NCBI RefSeq assembly: GCF_900114545.1
Contig: NZ_FOTI01000018.1
Location: forward strand, 1 to 56,143
DNA: 56,143 nt
Direction: 5' to 3'
From: Halanaerobium salsuginis
GTDB lineage: Bacteria > Bacillota > Halanaerobiia > Halanaerobiales > Halanaerobiaceae
Numbering within the stretch: the first letter of the stretch is position 1; every line of letters begins with the position of its first letter. A program made the translations under genes and the position numbers. Shown in pieces: positions 1 to 9,186 of this stretch. The notes under the pieces are model-generated. The model was given only the letters and a program-made list of their open reading frames with translations. It was not told the origin of the DNA and did not search any database.

Positions 1-94
1 TCATTGCTAAGTATTTAAGAGTAATTCAAAAAAACAAAGAGATAACATGATTCAAACGGTGCTATTTAGATTTCACAACATTTGTCAAAGAACC
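1..94 (+). mobile_element. Right end of an ISL3-family insertion sequence (left copy)
   Basis: Bases 1-18 are the last five sense codons (SLLSI) and TAA stop of a transposase gene that enters from the left. The rest is the untranslated tail and the terminal inverted repeat, which reads GGTTCTTTGACAAA on the opposite strand. Bases 1-95 are an exact reverse complement of 55820-55914, where the longer copy encodes a recognisable ISL3 transposase C-terminus; this fixes the IS boundary at about base 94. The next eight bases (95-102) differ from the eight flanking the right copy (55813-55820), as expected if the two copies inserted independently. Confidence 0.85.
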
Positions 95-147
95 AATATT
101 AAAAAATATTTTTTTTGAGGAATTTATATTAAAGGGGAGTTAAGCTA

Positions 148-1059
148 ATGAAAAAAAATAATAATTATAATATTGATCGGCAAAAATCTTTCTGGGGATT
201 AATTTTTGTTATTCCTTCTTTGCTTTTTTTTGCTATTTTTAGTTTTTATCCTATTTTAAATGCTATTTATATGAGTCTATTTAAAAAGAATTTACTGTCA
301 CTTAGAGCACCACAATTTGTTGGCCTTAAAAACTATTTATATTTATTTTCTTCGCGCCAATTTTTGCAGTCAGTTAAAAACAGTGCTATTTTTTCAATTA
401 GTACATTTTTACTACTAGTTTTATTTAGCTTATTTTTTGCAGTTTTAATTTCTAACCTCAGCAAATTTCAAAAGTTTTTTCAGATGGTTTTTTATTCACC
501 AGCTGTCTTATCTTCTGTAGTAGCAGCATTAATCTGGCTTTTTATCTTTGATCCTCGTGGTTTAGCTAATCAGGGTCTTAACTTTTTAGCCAGTACCAGA
601 GGAGTTGATTATAAATGGCTTGCTTCAACTAATATGCTCAGGCTAGCTACAATACTTGTTTATTTCTGGAAATATGTTGGCTATTTTACTATTATTTTTA
701 TTGCTGGTATTGGTAGTATACCATCATCTTTATACGAAGCTTCTAAAATAGATGGAGCAACTCCGGTTCAGGAGTTTTTCTATATTACTTTACCACTTTT
801 AAAACCAACCACACTTTTAGTTTCGATTATGGCTATGGTACGCTGTCTTAAAACTTTTAGCACCCAGTATCTCTTTACCACAGCTGGGGCACCTTCTAGA
901 CCAATTAATGTCATAACTTTAAATATTTATAATACTGCTATTCAGGATCACCGGATTGGCCTGGCAAGTGCGATGAGTATTTTGTTATTTATAGTGCTAA
1001 TCTTTTTAGCCTGGGTACAGCTTAAAATATCAAAAAGTGATGAAGTAAGTTATCAATAA
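148..1059 (+). CDS. ABC sugar transporter permease (MalF/UgpA type)
   Basis: Inner-membrane subunit of a carbohydrate ABC importer, 303 residues. A first membrane segment at about residues 16-37 is followed by five more hydrophobic segments. The cytoplasmic EAA loop that docks the ATPase is visible near residue 200 (YEASKIDGATPVQEFF, then LP). An AAAGGGGAG ribosome site precedes the ATG. It pairs with the MalG-type permease that follows. The usual solute-binding protein gene is absent: upstream lies only about 50 bases and then the end of an insertion sequence, so a binding-protein gene may be beyond the IS or lost. The ATPase is not in the window either; such importers often share one encoded elsewhere. 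Substrate unknown, presumably a sugar. Confidence 0.9.
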   Translation: MKKNNNYNIDRQKSFWGLIFVIPSLLFFAIFSFYPILNAIYMSLFKKNLLSLRAPQFVGLKNYLYLFSSRQFLQSVKNSAIFSISTFLLLVLFSLFFAVLISNLSKFQKFFQMVFYSPAVLSSVVAALIWLFIFDPRGLANQGLNFLASTRGVDYKWLASTNMLRLATILVYFWKYVGYFTIIFIAGIGSIPSSLYEASKIDGATPVQEFFYITLPLLKPTTLLVSIMAMVRCLKTFSTQYLFTTAGAPSRPINVITLNIYNTAIQDHRIGLASAMSILLFIVLIFLAWVQLKISKSDEVSYQ

Positions 1060-1076
1060 TAGATGAGGTGTTAACA

Positions 1077-1955
1077 ATGAAATCAAATAATCAAATATTG
1101 AGTATTAAAAGCAATAGTTTAGCTGAATTTTCCATCTGGAAACTTTTAATCTGGCTGATTTTAGTAATCTTTGCAGCCTTAATTATAGTACCCTTAATTT
1201 TTATGTTTACTGCTTCGATTATGCCAGCAACTGAAATTTTAAAAATGCCTTATCCCTGGTTTACTGGCAAAATTCACTGGCAAAATTATTGGAATGGAAT
1301 TAAAGGCCCATATAATAGTTTTATTTATTTAAGAAATATTCTTAATTCACTTATAGTGGCTAGTTCGGTTACTTTTACTACAGTTATTTTATCAGCAATT
1401 ACAGGTTATTCGTTGGCCAAATTTGATTTTAAAGGTAAAAATCTTGTCTTTATTTCAATTATGGCCACAATGATGGTTCCTTTTGAGGCAATTATGGTAC
1501 CGCTTTATATGGTTGCTTTAAATTTAGGGATTAATGATAGCTATGCCGGTTTAATCTTACCATTTTTAACAAATGCTTTTGGAATTTTTATGATGCGGCA
1601 ATATCTGTTAACTTTCCCTGATAATATGCTCGATTCAGCCAGAATTGATGGCGCAGGAGAACTAAAAATATTCTGGCAGATTGTGCTGCCAAATTGTAAA
1701 CCTGTTATAGCAACTCTAGCAGTTTTGACTTTCAGAACTCAGTGGGATAATTTGCTCTGGCCGTTGATGGTTATTCAAAGTGAAGAAATGAAAACTATTC
1801 CTCTTTATATAACTAGATTTTTAGCAGAAACCAATACAGATGAAGGCATTATGATGGCAATTGCTGCTACAGCAAGTATTCCAATTTTTATTTTATTTTT
1901 CTCTATGTCTAAATATTTTATTAACTCCGGTGTACATTCAGGTTCAAAAAGCTAA
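1077..1955 (+). CDS. ABC sugar transporter permease (MalG type)
   Basis: Second membrane subunit of the same importer, 292 residues with about six membrane segments. The EAA loop is seen as LDSARIDGAGELKIFW followed by LP near residue 190. I chose the ATG at 1077 because the GATGAGGTG ribosome site lies directly in front of it; a GTG nine bases upstream is part of that site. Only 17 bases separate it from the first permease, so the two are co-transcribed. The following gene is a phosphohexomutase, which suggests that the imported sugar or its phosphorolysis product enters as a hexose 1-phosphate; this is inferred from context only. Confidence 0.9.
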   Translation: MKSNNQILSIKSNSLAEFSIWKLLIWLILVIFAALIIVPLIFMFTASIMPATEILKMPYPWFTGKIHWQNYWNGIKGPYNSFIYLRNILNSLIVASSVTFTTVILSAITGYSLAKFDFKGKNLVFISIMATMMVPFEAIMVPLYMVALNLGINDSYAGLILPFLTNAFGIFMMRQYLLTFPDNMLDSARIDGAGELKIFWQIVLPNCKPVIATLAVLTFRTQWDNLLWPLMVIQSEEMKTIPLYITRFLAETNTDEGIMMAIAATASIPIFILFFSMSKYFINSGVHSGSKS

Positions 1956-2036
1956 AACTTTGTTAAAAGTAATTTTTAAAATTAAAGCAATTAATATATC
2001 TCTTAAATTTAAAATTTAATGGAGGGGAAGAATAAA

Positions 2037-3467
2037 TTGATTAAATTTGGAACTGGGGGCTGGCGGGCCATAATAGCCGAGGATTTTACTTTTTATAATG
2101 TAAAATTATTAGGCTCAGCCATAGCAGCTTATATTAAAGAAAATAATTATCAAAAAAAAGTAGTAGTTGGTCATGATTACCGTTTTCTTTCAGGAAGATT
2201 TTCGCGGGCATTAGCAGAAAGTTTGGTTGAATCAGGTCTCAAAGTATTATTTATGGAAGAGGCAGCTCCAACTCCAATGGTTATGCTGGCAGTAGCAGAA
2301 AATAATTTAAATATAGGTGCAGCTGTAACTGCTTCTCACAATTCAGCAGAATATAATGGAGTCAAAATTTTTGTTGAAGGAGGCAGAGATGCTCCCCAAG
2401 AAGTTACTGATCGGCTGGAAGAATTATGCTTAGACCTAGAACCAATTAATTATCAAAGAGGTTCCTTTTTCGAGCTGATAGAAGAATCTGCAATTAGCTA
2501 TTATAATAATAAAAATAATTATCTTGACTCTATATTTTCTCTGGTAGATCAAAAATTGATTAGGGAAAAACATTTTAAGATCCTCTTTAATCCCATGTAT
2601 GGAGTTGCTAAAGACATTATGCTAATGTGTTTAGCTTCTTTGCGCTGTTATGTTGATACAATTAATGATTATCGGGATACGATGTTTGGCTTAAATATGC
2701 CAGCTCCAGATAAAGAACTGCTGGGGGATATGAAGTTTCAAATGAGACGGGGAAATTATGATTTTGGTCTTGCTACAGATGGTGATTCTGACAGAATGGC
2801 TTTAATTGATCGGGCAGGAAACTTTATTGATCCCAATAATTTACTTAAGTTACTATATTATTATTTAAAAGAGTACCGGCAGGAAAAAGGCGGTATTGTG
2901 CGCAACTTAACGACTACCCATATCCTGGATAGGATGGCTGCTCATTATGGAGAAATTTACCGGGAAGTTCCAGTTGGTTTTAAACATATATCTCAAGCTA
3001 TGGAAACAGATGACCTTCTATTAGGTGGAGAAAGTAGTGGTGGCCTAAAAATAAGAGGTCATATTAATGGAAAAGATGGTATTTTAGCTGCTGTTTTAGC
3101 TGTTGAAATGATTGCTAAAACAGGTAAGACTATTCAAGAAATATTGGCCGAGATTGAGGCTAAGTTTGGTTATTTATATTTTTATAAAATAAATTTTAGC
3201 TATAATCAAACTGATAAAGCAAGATTAATTAAACTTCTTTTTGTAGATAAAATTCAATTTGATTTTGCAGCAGTTAAGAATTTATCTGGGAAAAAAATAA
3301 ATAAAATTTCTTATCAAGATGGTCTTAAATATTATTTTACTGATCAAACCTGGCTGTCAATTCGTTTTTCCGGGACTGAACCTTTACTCAGAATTTACCT
3401 AGAAATGAAAACTGAAAGGGAAGCAAAACTTGTGGTAGATTTTATAAAAAAACAGCTCAAAATTTAA
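2037..3467 (+). CDS. Phosphoglucomutase/phosphomannomutase family protein
   Basis: Alpha-D-phosphohexomutase, 476 residues, interconverting hexose 1- and 6-phosphates in the cytoplasm. All four family motifs are present: the phosphoserine loop TASHNSAEYNG, the metal loop DGDSDR, the sugar loop GESSGG and the phosphate-binding RFSGTEP near the C-terminus. The start is taken as TTG 2037, because GGAGGGGAA lies just before it and the family begins with this motif (IKFGTGGWRAI); an ATG at 2019 would precede the ribosome site. It follows two ABC permeases and ends at a strong terminator. Glucose versus mannose specificity cannot be told from the motifs. Confidence 0.92.
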   Translation: MIKFGTGGWRAIIAEDFTFYNVKLLGSAIAAYIKENNYQKKVVVGHDYRFLSGRFSRALAESLVESGLKVLFMEEAAPTPMVMLAVAENNLNIGAAVTASHNSAEYNGVKIFVEGGRDAPQEVTDRLEELCLDLEPINYQRGSFFELIEESAISYYNNKNNYLDSIFSLVDQKLIREKHFKILFNPMYGVAKDIMLMCLASLRCYVDTINDYRDTMFGLNMPAPDKELLGDMKFQMRRGNYDFGLATDGDSDRMALIDRAGNFIDPNNLLKLLYYYLKEYRQEKGGIVRNLTTTHILDRMAAHYGEIYREVPVGFKHISQAMETDDLLLGGESSGGLKIRGHINGKDGILAAVLAVEMIAKTGKTIQEILAEIEAKFGYLYFYKINFSYNQTDKARLIKLLFVDKIQFDFAAVKNLSGKKINKISYQDGLKYYFTDQTWLSIRFSGTEPLLRIYLEMKTEREAKLVVDFIKKQLKI

Positions 3468-3499
3468 ATTAAATAAATTTTTTGATCATTAATTTTAAA

Positions 3500-3539
3500 C
3501 TAGACTCCCATCATTGTGATGGGAGTTTAGCTTTTTTTA
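3500..3539 (+). terminator. Rho-independent terminator after the phosphohexomutase
   Basis: A stem with arms CTAGACTCCCATCA and TGATGGGAGTTTAG closes on a TTG loop (one G-T pair) and is followed by a run of seven T. It separates the first operon from the LacI promoter 40 bases downstream. Confidence 0.88.
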
Positions 3540-3582
3540 TCAGTTAAAATATTGATAATAAAAATAATTTTGCAAAAATTTA

Positions 3583-3611
3583 TTGACAAAAAATTATGAT
3601 AAGTATATAAT
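3583..3611 (+). promoter_or_regulatory. Sigma-70-type promoter of lacI-family gene/operon A
   Basis: Consensus TTGACA (3583-3588), a 17-base spacer and consensus TATAAT (3606-3611) lie 42 bases before the LacI start codon. Transcription should begin near 3618. Confidence 0.85.
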
Positions 3612-3624
3612 AAATGATATTAGA

Positions 3625-3636
3625 AAAAACGTTTTT
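3625..3636. promoter_or_regulatory. Putative LacI-family operator (autoregulation)
   Basis: Perfect 12-base palindrome AAAAACGTTTTT with the central CG typical of LacI-family operators. It sits just after the predicted transcription start and before the LacI ribosome site, where a bound repressor would block the promoter. It is the obvious candidate site for the adjacent regulator. Confidence 0.65.
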
Positions 3637-3653
3637 GTTGAGGTGGTAAAATT

Positions 3654-4721
3654 ATGAAAAAGAGAGTTACAATTAAAGATATTGCTAAAAAAGCTGACGT
3701 GTCAATTAGTACAGTTCATTTTGCCTTAAATAATAAGCCGGGTGTAAGTGAAGCAACCAGAGCCCGAATAAAAAAAATCGCAGCTGAATGTGGTTATCGT
3801 CCTAACTTGATTGCTTCTTCTTTGAAAAGACAAACTATTCGTGTAGCAGCGGCCTTTCCGATCCCAACTGAAGATAACCGATTCTATTTCACTAGAATCT
3901 GGGAAGGAGTTCGGAAATATATGCAAAAAATGAGTGATTTTAATGTAGAACTATGTGAAATAAAGTATTATGATGACCCCAAAACTCAAGCTGATAGAAT
4001 AAATAATTTGCTAGAGAAAAATAAAATCGATGGTCTTTTAACAGTTGGACATATGGTTAATTATGGTGCAATGTCAATTGAAAAATTTATTAAAAAAGAA
4101 ATACCAGTTGTATTAATTAATACTGATTTACCAGAAAGTAATCGCCTCTGTTGTATTCAGCCTGATTACAAAATTATTGGACGTACTCTGGCAGAATTAG
4201 TTACTGATCAAATTTCTGCTCAACAAAAAATATTACTTTGTGCTGGTGATAAAAAAATTCCTGCACATTATTTAATTACCCAGGGGTTTGACAGCTATAT
4301 TGCTGAGAAAGATCTGCAGACTCCTGTCCTGAAAGTTTACGATACTGAACAAAAGGAGGTGCTGTATCAGGAAATTTTGAGTAAAATTGCCAGCTCTGAT
4401 GTAGCGGCATGTTGTTCTGTTAGTGCACGTAATAGTGTTCTCTTAGGAAAAGCAATTATTGCAACTAAAAGAAAAGGACAGATAACAGCAGTAGGTAGTG
4501 ATTTATTTGAAGAAAATTTTCAATATTTACGCGAAGGTGTCTTTACACAGCTGCTTTACAAAAAACCTTACTTACAAGCTTATCTGGCAGCTAAGTATTT
4601 GCTGGAGTACATTATGCAAAATTCTGTGCCCCCCAGAGATACTATTTATGTTAATAGTGAAGTTGTTTTTCAAAGCAGTATGGCAATGTACGAAGAAGAA
4701 ACCTATAAACTGTTACTGTAA
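3654..4721 (+). CDS. LacI family transcriptional regulator
   Basis: Repressor of 355 residues. Residues about 4-60 form the classic LacI helix-turn-helix and hinge (VTIKDIAKKADVSISTVHFA, then NNKPGVS and YRPNLIASSLKR). The remainder is a periplasmic-binding-protein-like sensor domain. It is the first gene of a long same-strand operon for TRAP uptake and sugar-acid breakdown and lies 23 bases upstream of dctP, so it very likely senses a uronate or an aldonate intermediate. A consensus promoter and a CG-centred palindrome upstream indicate negative autoregulation. The ligand is not deducible. Confidence 0.92.
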   Translation: MKKRVTIKDIAKKADVSISTVHFALNNKPGVSEATRARIKKIAAECGYRPNLIASSLKRQTIRVAAAFPIPTEDNRFYFTRIWEGVRKYMQKMSDFNVELCEIKYYDDPKTQADRINNLLEKNKIDGLLTVGHMVNYGAMSIEKFIKKEIPVVLINTDLPESNRLCCIQPDYKIIGRTLAELVTDQISAQQKILLCAGDKKIPAHYLITQGFDSYIAEKDLQTPVLKVYDTEQKEVLYQEILSKIASSDVAACCSVSARNSVLLGKAIIATKRKGQITAVGSDLFEENFQYLREGVFTQLLYKKPYLQAYLAAKYLLEYIMQNSVPPRDTIYVNSEVVFQSSMAMYEEETYKLLL

Positions 4722-4744
4722 TAAAAAGGGGAGGAATTATTTAA

Positions 4745-5743
4745 ATGAAAAAAATTATTTCTTTAGTATTAATCAGTTTAATCTTTGTTGGCTTATGTTC
4801 AGTCGCTGTTTTTGCTCAGGATAAACCTGAATATACTTTTCGTTATGCAGAATTAAATCCTAAAGGCCATATTATGAGTGAAGCGGGTGAATATTTTGCC
4901 CAACAGGTTGCTGAAATGTCTAATGGAAGAATTCAAATTAAGGTTTTTCCAGCTGGACAATTGGGAGATGAAAAAACTGTTTACCAGACCCTGCAGATGG
5001 GTGGAGTAGTTGACATGGCTCGTGGTAATACAAACTCTTTAGGAGATTTTGGTGCCAAGAAACTTACTTTATTTGGTTTACCCTTTATTTTCCGTGATCG
5101 TGAACATCTCTGGAATGTATTAAATAGTGAAATTGGTAACGAATTTTTAAGTGAACCTCAAGAAATTGGTACTGGTATGGTAGGACTTTTCTATCTTGAT
5201 GAAGGCAGCCGTCACTTTTTTACTAAAGAAGATATAGTTATTAACAGTGTTGAAGATTTCAATGGTCTTAAATTACGGGTACCAACTACAGAGTTAATGA
5301 CTGAAACTGTTAGTGCACTTGGGGTGCAATCAACTCCAATTAGTTTTTCAGAACTATATTCTGCTCTACAGACTGGTGTAGTTGATGGAGCTGAACAGCC
5401 TTTCTCAGGTTATTATTCAAACAAATTTTACGAAGTAGCTCCTAATTATATTTTGACTGGTCATACTTATAGTCCTTCGATTGTTTTAATGAGTGAAGCT
5501 TCCTGGGACAAATTAGATCAAGAAGACCAGGTTTTAATTATGGCAGCAGGTAAAGCAACTGAAAAATGGAATCGGAAAAACATTGAACAGCTTGACCAGG
5601 AATTACTTGAAAAAATTAAGGCAGCTGGAGTTAATGTTGTAGAAGTACCAGATAAAACTCCCTATATTGAAGCTACTAAAGATGTTGTAATGAAATATAT
5701 TGCAGGATATGAAGATTATTATAATGCTATCCTGGCAAAATAA
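4745..5743 (+). CDS. dctP: TRAP transporter solute-binding protein (DctP family)
   Basis: Extracytoplasmic binding protein of a tripartite Na+-driven transporter, 332 residues. A signal peptide occupies residues 1 to about 24 (KK, hydrophobic core, cleavage after VFA). Family hallmarks are visible: NPKGH near the N-terminus, GLKLRVP containing the arginine that normally pairs with the ligand carboxylate, and DGAEQP. GGGGAGG precedes the ATG. The two membrane subunits follow after a stem-loop. Genes for uronate isomerisation and sugar-acid dehydration downstream suggest a uronate or aldonate substrate. Confidence 0.95.
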   Translation: MKKIISLVLISLIFVGLCSVAVFAQDKPEYTFRYAELNPKGHIMSEAGEYFAQQVAEMSNGRIQIKVFPAGQLGDEKTVYQTLQMGGVVDMARGNTNSLGDFGAKKLTLFGLPFIFRDREHLWNVLNSEIGNEFLSEPQEIGTGMVGLFYLDEGSRHFFTKEDIVINSVEDFNGLKLRVPTTELMTETVSALGVQSTPISFSELYSALQTGVVDGAEQPFSGYYSNKFYEVAPNYILTGHTYSPSIVLMSEASWDKLDQEDQVLIMAAGKATEKWNRKNIEQLDQELLEKIKAAGVNVVEVPDKTPYIEATKDVVMKYIAGYEDYYNAILAK

Positions 5744-5762
5744 TATTTAAGTAAGTAATTTT

Positions 5763-5800
5763 TAGCAGTAGGGACAGTTTAGCTTAATTCCCTACTGCTA
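5763..5800 (+). other. Intercistronic stem-loop between dctP and dctQ
   Basis: Perfect 12-base inverted repeat (TAGCAGTAGGGA / TCCCTACTGCTA) with a 14-base loop and no following T run. Its position directly after the binding-protein gene suggests an mRNA stabiliser or partial attenuator giving more binding protein than permease. Comparable hairpins follow the other two binding-protein genes in this window. Confidence 0.75.
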
Positions 5801-5829
5801 ATTAAAAATTTTAATAATGGGGGGATAAT

Positions 5830-6399
5830 ATGAAATGGGTTACGAAATTTTTTGATGGAGTCTATTTCTTTTTTATGACATCATGTAAATTAGCTTTTAT
5901 AGCTATGGTAATCATTACTAGTTATGTTGTATTTAATCGTTTTGTAATTAAAAACAGTTTAGTCTGGGGAGAGCCAGTAGTATTAATGTGTATGGTCTAC
6001 ATGTCATTAGTTAGTGCTGCACTTGCAATTCGAAATGATACTCATATCAGAATGTCAGTGATTGATTTTATTGCACCCGAAAAAGTTCTTGCCATAATGA
6101 GTGCAGTTGCCCATATTTTTATTTTTGCTTTTGGTTTATTTATGATTGTGTATGGCTGGCAGTTTTCTTTGTTGGCAGGACGAAATATTATCACTGGCGT
6201 AGGAATTAGATCAATGTGGCTTTATTTGACCTGTCCATTTGCCGGCATAGCAATTTGCTTAATGGAAATTGAGCGCTGTATAAACTTTTTTGATCGTCTG
6301 CATAGAGGAGTTAAACTACATAAGATTACAGTAGCAGATGAAGCAGAAATGCTGGTCGAAGATGCTGAAAAACAAAATGCTGGAATGGAGGAAAAGTAA
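5830..6399 (+). CDS. dctQ: TRAP transporter small permease (DctQ family)
   Basis: Small membrane subunit of 189 residues with four hydrophobic segments (about residues 18-40, 53-72, 90-112 and 130-152) and a charged C-terminal tail. The motif WGEPVVLMCMVYMSLVSAA in the second segment is typical of DctQ. A GGGGG ribosome site lies just upstream. It is three bases from dctM, so the two membrane subunits are made together. Confidence 0.93.
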   Translation: MKWVTKFFDGVYFFFMTSCKLAFIAMVIITSYVVFNRFVIKNSLVWGEPVVLMCMVYMSLVSAALAIRNDTHIRMSVIDFIAPEKVLAIMSAVAHIFIFAFGLFMIVYGWQFSLLAGRNIITGVGIRSMWLYLTCPFAGIAICLMEIERCINFFDRLHRGVKLHKITVADEAEMLVEDAEKQNAGMEEK

Positions 6400-6401
6400 T
6401 T

Positions 6402-7709
6402 ATGGATCCCAACACAATCGCAATAATAATTTTAATAGGTTCTTTTTTTATAATGCTTGTTTGTAGATTCCCTATCGCATTTGCTATTGGTATCTCCAGT
6501 CTTTTTACTACAATGTATTTAGGTTTACCATTAATGCAGATTGCACAACTGATGGTAAAAGGAGTTAACGTTTTTACTCTAATGGCAGTTCCCTTTTTTA
6601 TTATAGCAGGAGAATTAATGGGAGCAGGAGGTATTTCCAATCGACTAATTAATTTGGCTAATGCTTTAGTTGGCTGGCTGCGGGGTGGGCTTGCTATGGT
6701 TAATATTGTTGCTTCCATGTTTTTTGGAGGTATTTCTGGGTCTTCAACTGCAGATACTGCCTCACTTGGTACTATCCTTATTCCAATGATGAGAGGGCAG
6801 GGTTATGATGATGAATTTTCAACTAATGTTACTATGGCTAGTTCAGTTCAGGGGTTGTTAATTCCCCCAAGCCACAATATGGTTATGTATGCTATGGTAG
6901 CAGGAAGTGTATCAGTGGGGAGATTATTTTTAGCTGGTATAGTTCCTGGTATAATTCTTGGTATTGCTTTAATGATCTATAGTTATTATATTTCTGTAAA
7001 ACGAAATTACCCCAAAGGAGATCCTTTTAATCTTAAAAATGTTTTTACAACTTTACTTGATTCTATCTGGGGATTAATAACTGTTTTAATTGTAGTTTTT
7101 GGAGTAATTAGTGGAGTATTTACTGCAACAGAATCAGCGGCTATAGCTGTGGTCTGGGCCATTTTTGTTGGTTTTTTTATTTATAAGGAATTGACTATCA
7201 AAAAGATGTGGAAAGTTATTGAACGTTCACTTGGTACGTTGGCTATTGTTATGATTTTAATTTCTACTTCACAAGTTTTTGGGTGGCTATTAACTTATCT
7301 AGAAATGCCTAAATTAGTCGCAGGAGCTATCACTAGTTTAACAGATAATCGCTATATAATTATGTTTATTTTGAACATAACAATGCTGTTATTAGGTACA
7401 ATTATGGATATGTCAGCTATTATTCTGGTTACTACACCTATTTTGCTACCAATTGCTATGAACATTGGTCTGGATCCTGTTCATTTTGGTACAATTATGA
7501 TTCTAAATCTAGGCATTGGTTTAATAACACCTCCTGTAGGAGGAACACTCTTTGTTGGTTCAGCAGTTTCGGGAGTGCCAATTGGCAATTTAATTAAAAC
7601 ATTACTACCTTTTTTTGTTGTAATGATTATAGTTTTGATTATGATTACTTATTTCCCGGCAGTTGTAATGACAATTCCTAATTTAGTTATGCCAGTAATG
7701 GGAAGGTAA
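6402..7709 (+). CDS. dctM: TRAP transporter large permease (DctM family)
   Basis: Large transport subunit, 435 residues with about twelve membrane segments. Recognisable DctM signatures are PFFIIAGELMGAGGIS near residue 65, FFGGISGSSTADTASLG near residue 107 and LITPPVGGTLFVG near residue 375. Together with the binding protein and DctQ it forms a complete TRAP transporter that imports an organic anion with Na+, which fits a saline habitat. The next gene begins 15 bases later. Confidence 0.95.
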   Translation: MDPNTIAIIILIGSFFIMLVCRFPIAFAIGISSLFTTMYLGLPLMQIAQLMVKGVNVFTLMAVPFFIIAGELMGAGGISNRLINLANALVGWLRGGLAMVNIVASMFFGGISGSSTADTASLGTILIPMMRGQGYDDEFSTNVTMASSVQGLLIPPSHNMVMYAMVAGSVSVGRLFLAGIVPGIILGIALMIYSYYISVKRNYPKGDPFNLKNVFTTLLDSIWGLITVLIVVFGVISGVFTATESAAIAVVWAIFVGFFIYKELTIKKMWKVIERSLGTLAIVMILISTSQVFGWLLTYLEMPKLVAGAITSLTDNRYIIMFILNITMLLLGTIMDMSAIILVTTPILLPIAMNIGLDPVHFGTIMILNLGIGLITPPVGGTLFVGSAVSGVPIGNLIKTLLPFFVVMIIVLIMITYFPAVVMTIPNLVMPVMGR

Positions 7710-7723
7710 AGGAGGGTAATTTA

Positions 7724-8500
7724 GTGAATTCTAGTTTGAATACGGATACAGCTCCTTTATATTTATCTTATCCAGCCCTTGCTGAGCCAGCTGGATTTAT
7801 AGTGATTTGTCCAGGAGGTGGTTATGAATTTTTATCACCCCGGGAGAGTACCCCAGTAGCAGAAGCTTTTTGGGCAGCTGGCTGGCAGCCTTTTGTGCTG
7901 CAGTATACAACCGGCCAGCAGCTTGGCAATAAACCGCTGCTCGAACTGGCAGCTGCAGTGAGACAAATTAGAAAGCAGGCCCAGTTAGCCGGGCAGTCAG
8001 ATAAGCCTATTTTTGTCTGTGGATTTTCAGCAGGTGGTCATGTTGCTGCAAGTCTTGGTGTACATTGGAATGATTTAAAGCTTTTCTCAGCTGAGGCTGA
8101 GTTAGATTTACATAAACCAACTGGATTAATTCTCTGTTACCCAGTCATCTCAGCTGGCAAATATGCTCATCAGGCAAGTATAGCAGCTCTAGCTGGACAA
8201 GAAGATACGAGTTATTTTTCCTTAGAGAATTACATAAATACTGCTACACCGCCAACTTTTTTATGGCATACTATGACAGACGAAACAGTGCCTGTTCAGA
8301 ATACTATGCTGTTTGCATCTGGTCTGATAAAATTTAATATCCCGACTGAAGTGCATATTTATCCAGCTGGACCTCATGGTTTGTCTTTAGCCACTGAAGC
8401 TGTAGCTGAACCAGAAAAAGGTAGATTTGCTGATCCACATGTTGCTGGCTGGTTTAGAGAATGTCTAGAATGGCTAGCTAATTTTAAAATAAAGGAGTAA
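7724..8500 (+). CDS. Alpha/beta hydrolase, acetylesterase-like
   Basis: Cytoplasmic serine hydrolase of 258 residues without a signal peptide. The nucleophile elbow is GFSAGG, preceded by an oxyanion-type [10 protein letters not shown] near the N-terminus; the acid is probably in HTMTDETVP and the histidine in YPAGPHG near the C-terminus. This resembles the BD-FAE/xylan-acetylesterase branch. The start is GTG 7724, six bases after AAAGGAGGG. Within a uronate operon it may remove acetyl or methyl esters from imported sugar acids; that role is inferred from context. Confidence 0.82.
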   Translation: MNSSLNTDTAPLYLSYPALAEPAGFIVICPGGGYEFLSPRESTPVAEAFWAAGWQPFVLQYTTGQQLGNKPLLELAAAVRQIRKQAQLAGQSDKPIFVCGFSAGGHVAASLGVHWNDLKLFSAEAELDLHKPTGLILCYPVISAGKYAHQASIAALAGQEDTSYFSLENYINTATPPTFLWHTMTDETVPVQNTMLFASGLIKFNIPTEVHIYPAGPHGLSLATEAVAEPEKGRFADPHVAGWFRECLEWLANFKIKE

Positions 8501-8505
8501 TGATA

Positions 8506-9168
8506 ATGGCAGAATGGAAAAATGAAACCGAAATGTTTAGCCTGATGAAAGCAAAGCTTTATACCCCAGTAGTAGGTGATATTTTAGATGCTATGGGCTA
8601 TACTCATCAATTTATGCCGCCCTATATTCGCCCTTTAAAAGATGAAATGAAACTGGCTGGTAAAGCCTGTCCAGTTTTAGAACATGATGTTTTTGGAGTG
8701 CAGGAAAAACCATTTGGGCTTTTGACAGAAGCACTTGATCAATTAGAAAAAAATGAAATATATGTTGCAACAGGTGCTCACAACAGTGCTCTCTGGGGAG
8801 AAATCTTAACGGCAACTGCTAAAAGTAGAGGCAGTGTTGGCGCGGTAGTAGATGGCTGGCATCGTGATACTCCCCAGGTTCTGAGCCAGAACTGGCCTGT
8901 TTTTAGTCAAGGCTGTTGGGCCCAGGATTCCAGTATTAGAACTAATGTAGTTGACTTTAGATGTCCGATTGAAATTGGTCAGGTTACAATTGAAAATGGG
9001 GATATTATCTTTGGTGATATAGATGGAGTTTTAGTAATTCCCGGACAAGTTGCAGAGGAAGTGATCGAAAAGGCACTCGCTAAAGCAGCTGGTGAGAAAG
9101 TTGTTCGAAAGGCAATTGAAGCTGGAATGAGTGCTACTGCTGCTTTCGAAAAATATGGTATTTTATAA
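8506..9168 (+). CDS. RraA-like protein (4-hydroxy-2-oxoacid aldolase type)
   Basis: Member of the RraA/HMG-aldolase fold, 220 residues. It carries the signature [11 protein letters not shown], whose Arg-Asp pair binds metal and pyruvate in the aldolases, and [11 protein letters not shown] near the C-terminus. The ATG at 8506 is preferred over 8500 because AAAGGAG is eight bases before it but only two before the upstream ATG. Characterised relatives split or decarboxylate oxoacids such as 4-hydroxy-4-methyl-2-oxoglutarate or oxaloacetate. No 2-keto-3-deoxygluconate kinase or KDPG aldolase is in this operon, so it could cleave the 2-keto-3-deoxy acid made by the neighbouring dehydratases; this is an inference. 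Confidence 0.82.
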   Translation: MAEWKNETEMFSLMKAKLYTPVVGDILDAMGYTHQFMPPYIRPLKDEMKLAGKACPVLEHDVFGVQEKPFGLLTEALDQLEKNEIYVATGAHNSALWGEILTATAKSRGSVGAVVDGWHRDTPQVLSQNWPVFSQGCWAQDSSIRTNVVDFRCPIEIGQVTIENGDIIFGDIDGVLVIPGQVAEEVIEKALAKAAGEKVVRKAIEAGMSATAAFEKYGIL

Positions 9169-9186
9169 GAAGGGAGATACTGCAGG

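Noticed and set aside
4498-4824. 108-codon + strand ORF overlapping lacI and dctP
   Set aside because: It is out of frame with two well-supported genes, covers their junction and lacks a start signal.
6326-6718. Antisense ORF of 130 codons on the - strand
   Set aside because: It lies opposite dctQ/dctM, has no ribosome site, and its composition reflects the reverse of membrane-protein codons.
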